A stretch of DNA of 9,458 nt from an uncultured Alistipes sp. (GCA_959604655.1 CAUHCL010000083.1:1-9458); one strand, 5' to 3'. Shown: positions 1 through 7,667, counted from the first letter of the stretch. Translations and numbers: made by a program. Notes: generated by a model from the sequence alone, not told the origin.

Positions 1-2
1 GC

Positions 3-875
3 GGCGACTCGCTCGACCACGTGCTGCTGCACGGCCCCCCGGGACTGGGCAAGACCACGCTGGCCAACATTATCGCCCGCGAGATGGGCGCGCAGCTGAA
101 GGTCACCTCGGGTCCCGTGCTCGACAAGCCGGGCGACCTGGCGGGCCTGCTCACTAATCTGGAGGCGGGCGACGTGCTTTTCATCGACGAGATACATCGC
201 CTGAGTCCCATAGTGGAGGAGTATCTTTACTCGGCCATGGAGGACTACAAGATCGACATCGTGCTCGACAAGGGCCCTTCGGCCCGATCGATACAGATCG
301 AGCTGGCTCCGTTCACACTCGTGGGCGCCACCACCCGCAGCGGACTGCTTACCTCGCCGCTGCGCGCACGCTTCGGCATACAGTGTCATCTGGAGTATTA
401 CGACTCGTCGGTGCTCTCGCAGATCGTGAAGCGCTCGGCCCGAATACTCGACGTGTCGATCGACGACGATGCCGCTTCGGAGGTCGCGCTGCGTTCGCGC
501 GGCACCCCGCGCATAGCCAACGCCCTGCTGCGCCGCGTGCGCGATTTCGCGATGGTGAAGGGCGAGGGACATATCGACATCGAGATCACCCGCATCGCTC
601 TGGCCGCGCTGAACATCGACTCGCGCGGTCTGGACAGGATGGACAACCGCATCATCTCGACCATCATCGAGAAGTTCAAGGGGGGCCCCGTGGGACTCAA
701 CACCATCGCCACGGCGGTGGGCGAGGATGCGGGGACCATCGAGGACGTTTACGAGCCGTTCCTGATAAAGGAGGGATTCATCAAACGCACCCCCCGCGGC
801 CGCGAGGCCACGGAGCTGGCCTACCGCCACCTCGGCATCACCCCTTCGGGCGAGTCGGACGGAATGCTGTTTTGA
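3..875 (+). CDS. ruvB: Holliday junction branch migration ATPase RuvB, 5'-truncated by the window edge
   Basis: RuvB is the hexameric AAA+ motor that, with RuvA, drives branch migration of Holliday junctions in recombinational repair. The reading frame is open from base 3 without a start codon; roughly the first 50 of about 340 residues lie outside the window, and 290 remain. Visible in order are Walker A (GPPGLGKTT, residues 11-19 of the fragment), Walker B (VLFIDEIHR), the sensor/arginine-finger stretch (GATTRSGLLTSPLRARFG) and the C-terminal winged-helix DNA-binding domain beginning near GLDRMDNR. All are typical of the family and nothing looks damaged. The GTG at base 21 is an internal valine codon, not the start. 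Only 27 bases separate its stop from the next gene on the same strand, so read-through into that gene is possible, although the functions are unrelated. Confidence 0.97.
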   Translation, partial: GDSLDHVLLHGPPGLGKTTLANIIAREMGAQLKVTSGPVLDKPGDLAGLLTNLEAGDVLFIDEIHRLSPIVEEYLYSAMEDYKIDIVLDKGPSARSIQIELAPFTLVGATTRSGLLTSPLRARFGIQCHLEYYDSSVLSQIVKRSARILDVSIDDDAASEVALRSRGTPRIANALLRRVRDFAMVKGEGHIDIEITRIALAALNIDSRGLDRMDNRIISTIIEKFKGGPVGLNTIATAVGEDAGTIEDVYEPFLIKEGFIKRTPRGREATELAYRHLGITPSGESDGMLF

Positions 876-902
876 CAGTAAGAGACCAAAAAACATAATA
901 CC

Positions 903-2018
903 ATGAAACCGATCGTAACGCTTCTCGCGCTGTTGTCGACGCTGCTCGCGGCGGCGCAGGCACCCCACGGCGCACCGCAGATCCCCGTATGCCCCGCGCT
1001 CGAAACCGAGGGCTCGTTCACCATGATAATGGTGCCCGATCCGCAGAGCTACACCAAGTTCGCCGCCAACCAGCCACTGTTCGAGTTGCAGACGGCGTGG
1101 ATAGCGCAGAACATCGGACGCCTGAACATCCGTGCCGCGCTCTTCACGGGCGACATGGTGGAGCAGAACAACAAGCTGATCGCGGCGGGCATCCCCAACC
1201 GTGACAACGGCGACCAGACGTCGCGCCGACAGTGGGAGTCGGTTTCGCGGAGCCTCGCGCGGCTGGACGGGCGGATTCCCTACATAGTGTGTCAGGGCAA
1301 CCACGATCTGGGTTACATAGCCGCCGAGCATCGTTATTCCGACATGCCCCAATATATCTATCCCGAGCGCAACACGGCGTTCGACGGTACGTTGGTGGCG
1401 ACGGGAGCCAACCATCTGGGACTCCATACGCTGGAGAATGCCGCGTATGAGTTTCACGACGAGGCGTGGGGCGACCTGCTGGTCATCGCGTTCGAGTTCG
1501 CGCCACGCGATGAGGCCATCGAATGGGCCAAAGGGGTGATCGAATCGGAGCGGTTCGCGAACCATCGTGTGATAATTCTCACCCACTCGTTTCTGGCGAC
1601 CGACGGCCGCCGCATCGAGAACGAGGGTTACAAACTCACCCCGCGCAACTGGGCGCAGGCTTTGTGGGACAAACTGATATATCCGTCGAAAAATATCTGT
1701 CTGGTGCTTTGCGGGCATACGGGTACTCCGCCCCAAATAGGTGCCGACGCCGTGGATTACCGTACCAATTCGGCGTTTCGGGTCGACAAGGCTGCCGACG
1801 GTCGCAATATCCCCCAGATGATGTTCAACTCGCAGAACGGCGACGGCGAATGGAACGGTAACGGCGGCGACTGCTGGATCCGAATACTGGAGTTCAAGCC
1901 CGACGGCCGGACCATAGGCGTGCGCACCTTCTCGCCCCTGTTCGCCGTGTCGAAACTCACGGCCCACCTGGCCTGGCGCAATGCCGACTACGACCGATTC
2001 GAGTTCGTGGTGGAGTAG
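903..2018 (+). CDS. Secreted calcineurin-like metallophosphoesterase
   Basis: This is a predicted exported phosphoesterase of 371 residues; the exact substrate cannot be read from sequence. A signal peptide is clear: K2, a hydrophobic run at about 4-17, then AAAQA with cleavage near residues 18-20. There is no lipobox. The metal-binding motifs of the calcineurin-like fold appear in order: D46-P-Q48 (motif I, with Gln in place of the usual His), G83-D84, G132-N-H-D135, T227-H228 and G271-H-T273. The D-x-Q form occurs in a subgroup of exported Bacteroidota and Firmicutes phosphoesterases. The gene starts 27 bases after ruvB, with an A-rich leader and no Shine-Dalgarno. It converges on the phosphate-uptake block, from which 56 bases separate it. 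A role in releasing phosphate from external esters would suit that neighbour, but this is inference. No Pho-box-like repeat was seen in its short upstream gap. Confidence 0.9.
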   Translation: MKPIVTLLALLSTLLAAAQAPHGAPQIPVCPALETEGSFTMIMVPDPQSYTKFAANQPLFELQTAWIAQNIGRLNIRAALFTGDMVEQNNKLIAAGIPNRDNGDQTSRRQWESVSRSLARLDGRIPYIVCQGNHDLGYIAAEHRYSDMPQYIYPERNTAFDGTLVATGANHLGLHTLENAAYEFHDEAWGDLLVIAFEFAPRDEAIEWAKGVIESERFANHRVIILTHSFLATDGRRIENEGYKLTPRNWAQALWDKLIYPSKNICLVLCGHTGTPPQIGADAVDYRTNSAFRVDKAADGRNIPQMMFNSQNGDGEWNGNGGDCWIRILEFKPDGRTIGVRTFSPLFAVSKLTAHLAWRNADYDRFEFVVE

Positions 2019-2074
2019 GGCGGCGGCGGTCGAAGCGATGCCGAACGTGATTTCGGGGAGCGGGCTGCGTGCCG

Positions 2075-3091
2075 TCAGAAATGGCACATGAATTCGATCA
2101 CCGCCTTGTTGCGCTCGGATACGGGCTGACGGGTGTCGGGGCGGTAGACGTAGCGCTCGTAGTTGATGCGTATGTCGGTCTGCAACTTCGAAGTGCCCAG
2201 ATTCAGCGTTATGCCGCCCGTGAGGCGGTGCCTTTGCGGATCGTCGGCCTGCAATGCCCCGTTCTCGTCTGCGATGCCTTTGCTGTGGTCGGACATGTAG
2301 TCGTAGCGGCCCAGAAAGGTGACGGCGGAAAACACCCTCTTCAGCGGCAGTCGATAGGCGGCGAACGCATTCACGGCATTCACGGCGGGGAAATCGGCAT
2401 GCAGGTATCTCTTGCGCAGGTATTCTCCCTCGACGTGCCACCGTCCCGATTCGTAGTACGCTCCCGCGTCGTACATGTCGACTTCGGCGAGGTCCGAGCC
2501 TGCCCGCTGGAAGCAGGCGACCGTATGGAACCGATCGGCCATTACGGCCTGCGCCTTTACCGCGAAGTTGTAGTCCGAAGTCCAGAAATTCTTCTGGTCG
2601 GTCAGTCCCGAGCCGTTGAATATGCCCGCTTCGAGCGTTATCGGGCATCGGCCCGTGAAGGTGAAGCCCGCCACGGCGCCTACGTCCCTGACGTTTCCCA
2701 CCTGCTTGGCGATGAACGACCGATTGGCGAAGTATTGCAGGTGGGGCGACCTGTGGGCGTCGATCGTGAACGGTACGCGCATCTGCCCGACCGTAAGGCT
2801 GAATCTCCTTTTCGCGGCGAACATTACGTAGGTGTCGAGCATTCGTATGGCCCCCTCGTCGGAGAGGTCTATCTCGGCCTTGTAGTTTACGACTGGAAGA
2901 AGCCTGCCCTGTATGCTTACCCGCGCGTTGCGTATCTCGAAACGTCCTTTGCCCATCTGCGGCTGGTACTCGTATTTGGCCCTTATGGTGGCGTGCACGT
3001 CGGGCCTGTATGCGAGCGAGTCGGCCGCTCTCGACCGCATGCCGCATAAGGCTATCGCCGCGGCGAGCAGTATCCTTGCGTATCTATTCAT
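2075..3091 (-). CDS. Phosphate-selective porin O/P-type outer-membrane protein
   Basis: This is a predicted outer-membrane beta-barrel of 338 residues, of the porin O/P (OprO/OprP-like) family, likely an entry channel for phosphate or polyphosphate. It has a signal peptide (RYARILLAAAIALCG, then cleavage near residues 22-24). Alternating hydrophobic/polar strands follow throughout, and the C-terminus ends in phenylalanine (MCHF), as needed for barrel insertion. The family-like core VGQMRVPF followed by LQYFANRSFIAKQ is visible around residues 120-150. It is somewhat short for the family, where about 350-450 residues is common. Its ATG lies inside the last codons of the PiT transporter gene (8-base overlap), so it is almost certainly cotranscribed and probably translationally coupled. 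No promoter of its own is expected. The family name does not prove anion selectivity; the PiT coupling is the better argument for phosphate. No clear terminator follows the stop. Confidence 0.88.
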   Translation of the reverse strand: MNRYARILLAAAIALCGMRSRAADSLAYRPDVHATIRAKYEYQPQMGKGRFEIRNARVSIQGRLLPVVNYKAEIDLSDEGAIRMLDTYVMFAAKRRFSLTVGQMRVPFTIDAHRSPHLQYFANRSFIAKQVGNVRDVGAVAGFTFTGRCPITLEAGIFNGSGLTDQKNFWTSDYNFAVKAQAVMADRFHTVACFQRAGSDLAEVDMYDAGAYYESGRWHVEGEYLRKRYLHADFPAVNAVNAFAAYRLPLKRVFSAVTFLGRYDYMSDHSKGIADENGALQADDPQRHRLTGGITLNLGTSKLQTDIRINYERYVYRPDTRQPVSERNKAVIEFMCHF

Positions 3092-5384
3092 GGCATACGT
3101 TCTTGGTCGCCGCGCGCCCCGACATCGTGATGCCCGAGAAATCCGAGTCGTGCAGTTTGGCGTAGGCCCTGAGATATTTGCGCAGGTTCGACACCATCTC
3201 CCGCGTCTCCTGAAGCATGTTGAGGTAGACGTAGAGCACCGTCATCGCCGACGGATCGCTTTCGTGCAGACGGTCGTGCAGATTGTGGTACATGTCCGAA
3301 ATACGGCATTTCACATCGTCGCAGCGGCGGCGCAATGCGGGTATGGTCTCCGTCTCGGAGTTCGCGAGCACCGACAGCGTGTGGCCGAAGAGTTCGTCCA
3401 CCTGCACGCGCACGGCCTCGAAGTCGGCGGCATAGCGCGGGGAGAGCGGCAGGAAATTGTTCTCGACATGCTCCTTGCACACCTCGTCTATACGCCGCAG
3501 GTTGTAGAGGATCGACATGCAGCAGTTGTTGGCCAGATGGAACCATGCGCTCTTTTCGATCGCCGTCTCGCGGTTCACGCGGCGCAGGCACAGCGTCTCC
3601 TTGCGCCGCGCGTTCTTCAGTATGCGTTTCTGCCGCACCAGATCGGTTTCGGCTTTGCCGAGTGGACGTACGGCCTCTTTGAGGAAGGCATCCGTTATGG
3701 TCCCGTAGCACGTTCGGGCGTAGAGGTAGAAATCGCGCTGCCGTTCGGTGATGTAGAGCAGCAGCAGATCCCACGTGCGGGTGTCGTCTTCGGTGGTGAG
3801 AATGGTTTGGAACAGGGCGTCGCCCGTATCCTCGGCGGTTTTGGCGCGGAAGCGGCGATTGCTGCGCACGAGCAGGAAGAGGGTCAGCGCGGCCAGTGCG
3901 AACATGACCCACGCGCCGCCGCTGTACATGAGAAACACCGTGATCCCCGCACCGATGAAGGCGGCTCCCGCCGTGATGAACCAGCCTCCTATGACCGAAA
4001 TGACACCCGTGATGCGGAACACTGCGCTCTCGCGTCCCCATGCGCGGTCGGCGAGCGACGTGCCCATCGCCACCATGAAGGTGACGAACGTGGTCGACAG
4101 CGGCAGTTTGAGCGAAGTGCCCAGCGCTATCAGTGCGCCCGCCAGAACGAGATTCACCGATCCGCGTATCAGGTCGAACGACGCGCCCTGTTCGATGATG
4201 CTTTCGTCGGTATTGAAGCGCTCGGCGAGTCGGCGGCGCAGAGTGCGCGGCGTTATGCGGCGGATCCACGCGAGCACCGACAGCGACCAGCGCACCAGAC
4301 GGCGGGCGAGCCCCGAGGAACCGAACATCTCGTCGCCTCCGTTCTGGCTGCCTAATCCGATCTCCGTCTTGGTGACGTTGCGGGCCTTCTTCGATGTGGC
4401 GAGCGATATGACCATAATCACTCCCGCGCCTACGAGAAACGCTATCGGGGTGTCGGCAGGCCCGTTGAGCGAATCCATCATGAAGCCGTGCGCGTCGCCA
4501 GCTCCGTTGGCCATGTAGTCTCGGTAGGAGGCCAGTCCCGAGAGCGGCACTCCGATGAAGTTCACCAGGTCGTTGCCCGCGAAGGCCATGGCCAGGGCGA
4601 ACGTTCCCGTCATTACCACGACCTTGAGTACGTTTACCCGCAGGACGTGCAGCAGCTGCATGAGCAGGGTGGAGCCCGCGAGGCACGCGCCGATGATCGC
4701 TGCCATGTGAGATGCTATCCGATCTTTGACCTCGGGAGTCATGAAAGTGAGGTCCTTAGCGCCTTTTATCAGCAGGAAGTAGACGATCGCCGTCGTGCAC
4801 ACTCCCCCGAAGATGCCGATCTTCCATTTCAGCCGACTCTTGTAGTTGAACGTGAAGATCGTGCGTGCCGTCAGTTGCACTATCGTGCCGAAGAAGAACG
4901 CTATGGCCACCGAAAGGAATATCCCGATAATTACCGAGAGCGCCTTTTCGGTGTTGAGCAGGTCGCTGAGGCCGAGCCCCGTCGTGTCGGAGGCCATCTT
5001 GAGCAGCGATACGACGACTGTGGCGCCGAGCAGCTCGAATACCATCGATACCGTCGTCGAGGTGGGCATCCCCAGCGTATTGAATATGTCGAGCAGGATG
5101 ACGTCGGTTACCATCACCGCCATGAAGATGCAGATCAGTTCGTAGAACGAAAACTGTTCGGGGCGGAATATGCCGTGGCGGGCGATATCCATCATGCCGT
5201 TGCTCATGGCCGCTCCGATGAATACTCCGACCGAGGCGACCGCCAGAATACGTTTGAACGATGCGGCCCGCGATCCGATGGCGGAGTTCAGGAAATTCAC
5301 GGCATCGTTGCTCACTCCGACCGAGAGGTCGAAAATCGCCAGCAGAAAGAGAAAGCCGACCGTACACAGAAACAAAATGTCCAT
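3084..5384 (-). CDS. PiT-family inorganic phosphate transporter with C-terminal PhoU-like domain
   Basis: This is an inner-membrane, low-affinity-type phosphate permease of 766 residues. The N-terminal two thirds carry many hydrophobic segments (about 1-20, 45-65, 83-103, 112-130, 148-170, 190-206, 226-246, 254-280, 313-330, then 408-425, 455-485 and 490-507). The paired PiT signatures are present: one around N26-D27 (GVSNDAVNFLNSAIG) and the inverted-repeat counterpart around N271-D272 (FAGNDLVNFIG). A third conserved block is LKLPLSTTFVTF near 426-436. A charged soluble loop lies at about 332-400. Residues about 515-766 are soluble, helical and rich in charged residues, resembling PhoU/DUF47, which is found fused to PiT in many Bacteroidota. 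Its start has no Shine-Dalgarno. A promoter and operator-like repeats lie in the 78-base gap behind the kinase gene. The porin gene overlaps its 3' end. Substrate selectivity is inferred from the family. Confidence 0.93.
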   Translation of the reverse strand: MDILFLCTVGFLFLLAIFDLSVGVSNDAVNFLNSAIGSRAASFKRILAVASVGVFIGAAMSNGMMDIARHGIFRPEQFSFYELICIFMAVMVTDVILLDIFNTLGMPTSTTVSMVFELLGATVVVSLLKMASDTTGLGLSDLLNTEKALSVIIGIFLSVAIAFFFGTIVQLTARTIFTFNYKSRLKWKIGIFGGVCTTAIVYFLLIKGAKDLTFMTPEVKDRIASHMAAIIGACLAGSTLLMQLLHVLRVNVLKVVVMTGTFALAMAFAGNDLVNFIGVPLSGLASYRDYMANGAGDAHGFMMDSLNGPADTPIAFLVGAGVIMVISLATSKKARNVTKTEIGLGSQNGGDEMFGSSGLARRLVRWSLSVLAWIRRITPRTLRRRLAERFNTDESIIEQGASFDLIRGSVNLVLAGALIALGTSLKLPLSTTFVTFMVAMGTSLADRAWGRESAVFRITGVISVIGGWFITAGAAFIGAGITVFLMYSGGAWVMFALAALTLFLLVRSNRRFRAKTAEDTGDALFQTILTTEDDTRTWDLLLLYITERQRDFYLYARTCYGTITDAFLKEAVRPLGKAETDLVRQKRILKNARRKETLCLRRVNRETAIEKSAWFHLANNCCMSILYNLRRIDEVCKEHVENNFLPLSPRYAADFEAVRVQVDELFGHTLSVLANSETETIPALRRRCDDVKCRISDMYHNLHDRLHESDPSAMTVLYVYLNMLQETREMVSNLRKYLRAYAKLHDSDFSGITMSGRAATKNVCHE

Positions 5385-5410
5385 ATGATGCTTGTTTGGG
5401 TTTTATGCCC

Positions 5411-5418
5411 CAAAGTAA
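5411..5418 (-). promoter_or_regulatory. -7 promoter box for the PiT-porin transcript
   Basis: The minus strand reads TTACTTTG, one base from TAnnTTTG, and the ten-base string GCTTACTTTG is identical to the one before the acetyltransferase gene (9341-9350). Transcription would begin near 5404 and leave a leader of about 20 bases before the PiT ATG. The nearest upstream TTG is 25 bases away rather than 19-21, so the -33 element is poor. This promoter would let the uptake genes be induced separately from the kinase genes. Confidence 0.5.
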
Positions 5419-5428
5419 GCCCGCTGAC

Positions 5429-5447
5429 ATTTCATAAATGTTTCAAT
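5429..5447 (-). promoter_or_regulatory. Candidate Pho-box-like operator of the PiT promoter
   Basis: On the plus strand TTTCATA (5430-5436) and TTTCAAT (5441-5447) share their first five bases and have an 11-base period. A looser TTTAAGA follows at 5451. Read as a block, ATTTCAT-AAAT-GTTTCAA resembles the enterobacterial Pho box CTGTCAT-AWAW-CTGTCAY at about 9 of 14 repeat positions and throughout the spacer. It sits about -25 to -43 from the inferred start, covering the place where a -33 element would be, as in classical PhoB-activated promoters. Unlike the E. coli arrangement, this strand reads away from the gene. Confidence 0.45.
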
Positions 5448-5462
5448 GCGTTTAAGATTTCG

Positions 5463-6899
5463 TTAAGGCCGCCTTTTAAGCGTGAAACGGAACAGCAGGC
5501 CTCCGTCGCGGCGGTTCTCCACCGCGATGTCGCCGTCGTGCCACGTCACGGCGTTCCTGACGATGGACAATCCGAGCCCCGTGCCTCCCGCGCGGCGCGA
5601 ACGGCCCTTGTCCACTCGGTAGAAACGTTCGAACAGACGCGGCAGATGCTCTTCGGCCACGCCGCATCCGTCGTCGGCTACCGACAGCGCCACGGTATCG
5701 TCGTCCTCGGCGAGCAGCCTTATGTCTATTCGGCTCCCTCCCGAATAGGCGAGGGCGTTTCCTATCAGATTGCGGAAAACGGATGCCAGCAGCGAGGCGT
5801 TGCCCGTCATGGGCAGTGGCGATGAAACGTCGTTCCGTATGTCGATTCCCCGATTCATAGCCTCGGGCCGAAACTCGTCGCACACCTCGGCGATGATCTC
5901 GCGCAGATCGACATCGGTCTTCGCGATCGCGCTGCTGCCGTCGTCCATTCGGGTGATGAGCGACACGTCTGCCAGAAGATTGGTCAGCCGCTCGCTGTCG
6001 GCATAGCAGCGGGCGATGAATTCGTCCCGCTTTTCCGCCGCGAGGTCCTTGTGCGCCATCAGCGTCTCGAGACATGCGCGCATGGCCGCGACGGGCGTCT
6101 TCAACTCGTGGCTTATGTTGTTGGTGAGCTGCTTCTTGATTCTTATCTTCTCCTGCTCCTGGTGCAGGGCGAGCCTGTGCTCGCGGTCGCGGTCGGCGAC
6201 GGTCTGCTGCAACCGCGCGTAGAGCCTCACTATGTGGCCCGATATCTCGCCCAGCTCATCGTGCGGGAAAGGTTCGGTGTCGAATATGCGTTCGCCGCGT
6301 TCGGCCTTTTCGGCGAAGCGGTTGAGTCTGGTGATGTGGAGCCCCACGCGTCGCGTGGCGAAATATCCGAGCAGGCTCATCGCCGACGTCACTCCGATCA
6401 TGAACCACAGGAATCCGTAGTCCGCACGGAGCAGTACCCGAAGCGATACGGAGTAGGGTACGGCCGTGCGGACGATACGCGTCGCGCCTCGGCGTGCGGA
6501 ATAGAAATATGTTCGGCCCGTGCTCGCGCTGTGCCGTCGGATCGTGTATCCCGAACCGTGTGCTACGGCGTCGGCCACTTCCTCCCTTTCGAGGTGGTTT
6601 CTGGAGGGTAGCGAGTCGAGCGAATTGTCGTAGACTACGCGACCCTGCAAATCGATTATGCTGACGCGCAGGCCCTCTATCGGCGGCAGGGCGTACGTCG
6701 GCGGAATGCTGTCCGTGCCGTCGGTCGCGGCCAGCAGCGATTCGTTGACGGCCTGCAAGCGGCAGTTCAGCTCTTCGGCCTTGAACCGTCGCTCGCGATG
6801 ATACTGGAACGCGGCGAAGCAGAGCACCATCAGCCACGAATAGGTGAGCAGCCACAGGAAAAGCCGTCGGTGGTAGGTGGGTTTACTCCATGAAGCCAT
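5463..6899 (-). CDS. Sensor histidine kinase, PhoR-like
   Basis: This is a membrane two-component sensor kinase of 478 residues. It has a first membrane helix at about 13-31, an extracytoplasmic domain of about 130 residues, a second helix at about 162-181, and a HAMP-like linker running into a coiled coil (about 182-255). The HisKA domain carries the phospho-accepting H264 in NISHELKTPV. The HATPase_c domain shows the N box (NLIGNALAY, 377-385), G1 box (DDGCGV, 409-414), F box (LFERFY, 422-427) and G2 box (GGTGLGLSIV, 438-447). All catalytic boxes are intact. The ATG overlaps the end of the response-regulator gene by 17 bases, so the two are coupled and surely form a cognate pair. Phosphate sensing is inferred from the transporter and porin genes directly downstream; the periplasmic domain has no motif I can link to a ligand. 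KdpD- or stress-type sensing cannot be excluded. Confidence 0.93.
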   Translation of the reverse strand: MASWSKPTYHRRLFLWLLTYSWLMVLCFAAFQYHRERRFKAEELNCRLQAVNESLLAATDGTDSIPPTYALPPIEGLRVSIIDLQGRVVYDNSLDSLPSRNHLEREEVADAVAHGSGYTIRRHSASTGRTYFYSARRGATRIVRTAVPYSVSLRVLLRADYGFLWFMIGVTSAMSLLGYFATRRVGLHITRLNRFAEKAERGERIFDTEPFPHDELGEISGHIVRLYARLQQTVADRDREHRLALHQEQEKIRIKKQLTNNISHELKTPVAAMRACLETLMAHKDLAAEKRDEFIARCYADSERLTNLLADVSLITRMDDGSSAIAKTDVDLREIIAEVCDEFRPEAMNRGIDIRNDVSSPLPMTGNASLLASVFRNLIGNALAYSGGSRIDIRLLAEDDDTVALSVADDGCGVAEEHLPRLFERFYRVDKGRSRRAGGTGLGLSIVRNAVTWHDGDIAVENRRDGGLLFRFTLKRRP

Positions 6900-7578
6900 A
6901 GCCGTATCCCGAACGGGTCACGATATGTTTTCCGTAATCGCCGAGCTTGGAGCGCAGACGTGTGATGTTGACGTCCACCACGCGATAGAGCACCACCGTT
7001 TCTTCGGGCCACACGGCGGTTATTATCTCTTCGCGTGAGAATATGCGGCCGCGGTTTTCGAGCAGCATGGCCAGGATCTCGAACTCTTTGCGCGGCATGC
7101 GTACCTCGCGGCCGTCGACGGTGCACTGCTTTTTGTGCAGGTCCATGACGAGATTCCCGTAAGCGAGACATGCGCCGCCGTCTTCCGTTTCGGCCGCGGC
7201 GGTCCCCGTCCTGCGCAGGACGCTTCTCACCCTTGCCAGTACGTTCTTTATCGAATAAGGCTTGGCTATGTAGTCGTCGGCACCCAGATCGAGTCCCGCG
7301 ATCATGTCGTCCTCCGTGTCCTTCGCCGTGCAGAAGATGATCGGTATCGATGCCGTGGCCTTGTTGCTTTTGAGTATACGCGCCATTTGCACTCCGCTGA
7401 TATCGCCCATCATGATGTCGAGCAGTATGAGCGAGTATTTGTCAAGCTCCAGGGCCAGGGCTTCCTCGGCGCTGTAAGCCGTGTCGACCGCATAACCGAC
7501 CGCCTCCAGATTGAAACGGAGCACCTCGCAGAGCGTCTCTTCGTCGTCGACAACCAGTATTCTGTTTTCGGTTCCCAT
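6883..7578 (-). CDS. OmpR/PhoB-family response regulator
   Basis: This DNA-binding partner of the adjacent kinase has 231 residues with the start used here. The receiver domain (about 5-122) has the acidic pair D11-D12, the phosphorylation site D54 (LILLDIMMGD), T84 and K106 (AKPYS). The winged-helix effector domain (about 137-231) shows MPRKEFEILAMLLENRGRIFSREE and ends GYGYGFME, typical of OmpR/PhoB proteins. An in-frame ATG at 7594-7596 would add six residues. I prefer 7576-7578 because the -7 box at 7605-7612 places the transcript start near 7598, leaving almost no leader for the upstream ATG, and because the shorter form begins immediately before the first receiver strand. The A-rich AAAAAAG before this ATG may help initiation. 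Direct repeats upstream suggest autoregulation. PhoB-like function is inferred from gene context. Confidence 0.92.
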   Translation of the reverse strand: MGTENRILVVDDEETLCEVLRFNLEAVGYAVDTAYSAEEALALELDKYSLILLDIMMGDISGVQMARILKSNKATASIPIIFCTAKDTEDDMIAGLDLGADDYIAKPYSIKNVLARVRSVLRRTGTAAAETEDGGACLAYGNLVMDLHKKQCTVDGREVRMPRKEFEILAMLLENRGRIFSREEIITAVWPEETVVLYRVVDVNITRLRSKLGDYGKHIVTRSGYGYGFME

Positions 7579-7604
7579 CTTTTTTAGCAGATCCATTTCT
7601 TCGG

Positions 7605-7612
7605 CAAATGTA
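7605..7612 (-). promoter_or_regulatory. -7 promoter box of the regulator-kinase operon
   Basis: On the minus strand this reads TACATTTG, an exact match to the Bacteroidota sigma-ABfr -7 consensus TAnnTTTG. No TTG lies 19-21 bases upstream, so the -33 element is missing or very weak and the promoter probably needs an activator. It points to transcription beginning near 7598. Confidence 0.6.
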
Positions 7613-7649
7613 GTCCAAATGCCGCGGGTACGTATTTACGGGAACGAAG

Positions 7650-7667
7650 TTTAATGAAAATTTAATG
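7650..7667 (-). promoter_or_regulatory. Candidate PhoB-family operator: two perfect 7-base direct repeats with an 11-base period
   Basis: TTTAATG occurs at 7650-7656 and again at 7661-7667 (plus-strand reading) with AAAA between them. Seven-base direct repeats separated by four bases are the arrangement bound by tandem PhoB/OmpR winged-helix dimers. The site lies about 38 bases upstream of the regulator's -7 box, roughly -52 to -69 from the inferred start. Autoregulation by the regulator is the natural reading. The AT-rich composition means chance is not excluded. Confidence 0.45.

Noticed and set aside
2019..2074. Possible bidirectional terminator between the phosphoesterase and porin genes
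   Set aside because: The only stem, CCGAA/TTCGG, is five base pairs with no T-tract on either strand. It is too weak to call.
2069..3049. Long plus-strand open frame (326 codons) opposite the porin gene
   Set aside because: It mirrors the codon structure of the GC-rich porin on the other strand, has no recognisable domain and is rich in Arg, Val and Gly as expected from antisense translation.
2913..5825. Long plus-strand open frames (445-480 codons) opposite the PiT and kinase genes
   Set aside because: These are antisense shadows: low-complexity His/Arg/Gln-rich translations, no motifs, and the minus strand carries clear family signatures throughout.
6883..6899. Frameshift between regulator and kinase genes
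   Set aside because: The 17-base overlap joins two complete proteins with normal ends, a common operon arrangement, not a broken fusion.
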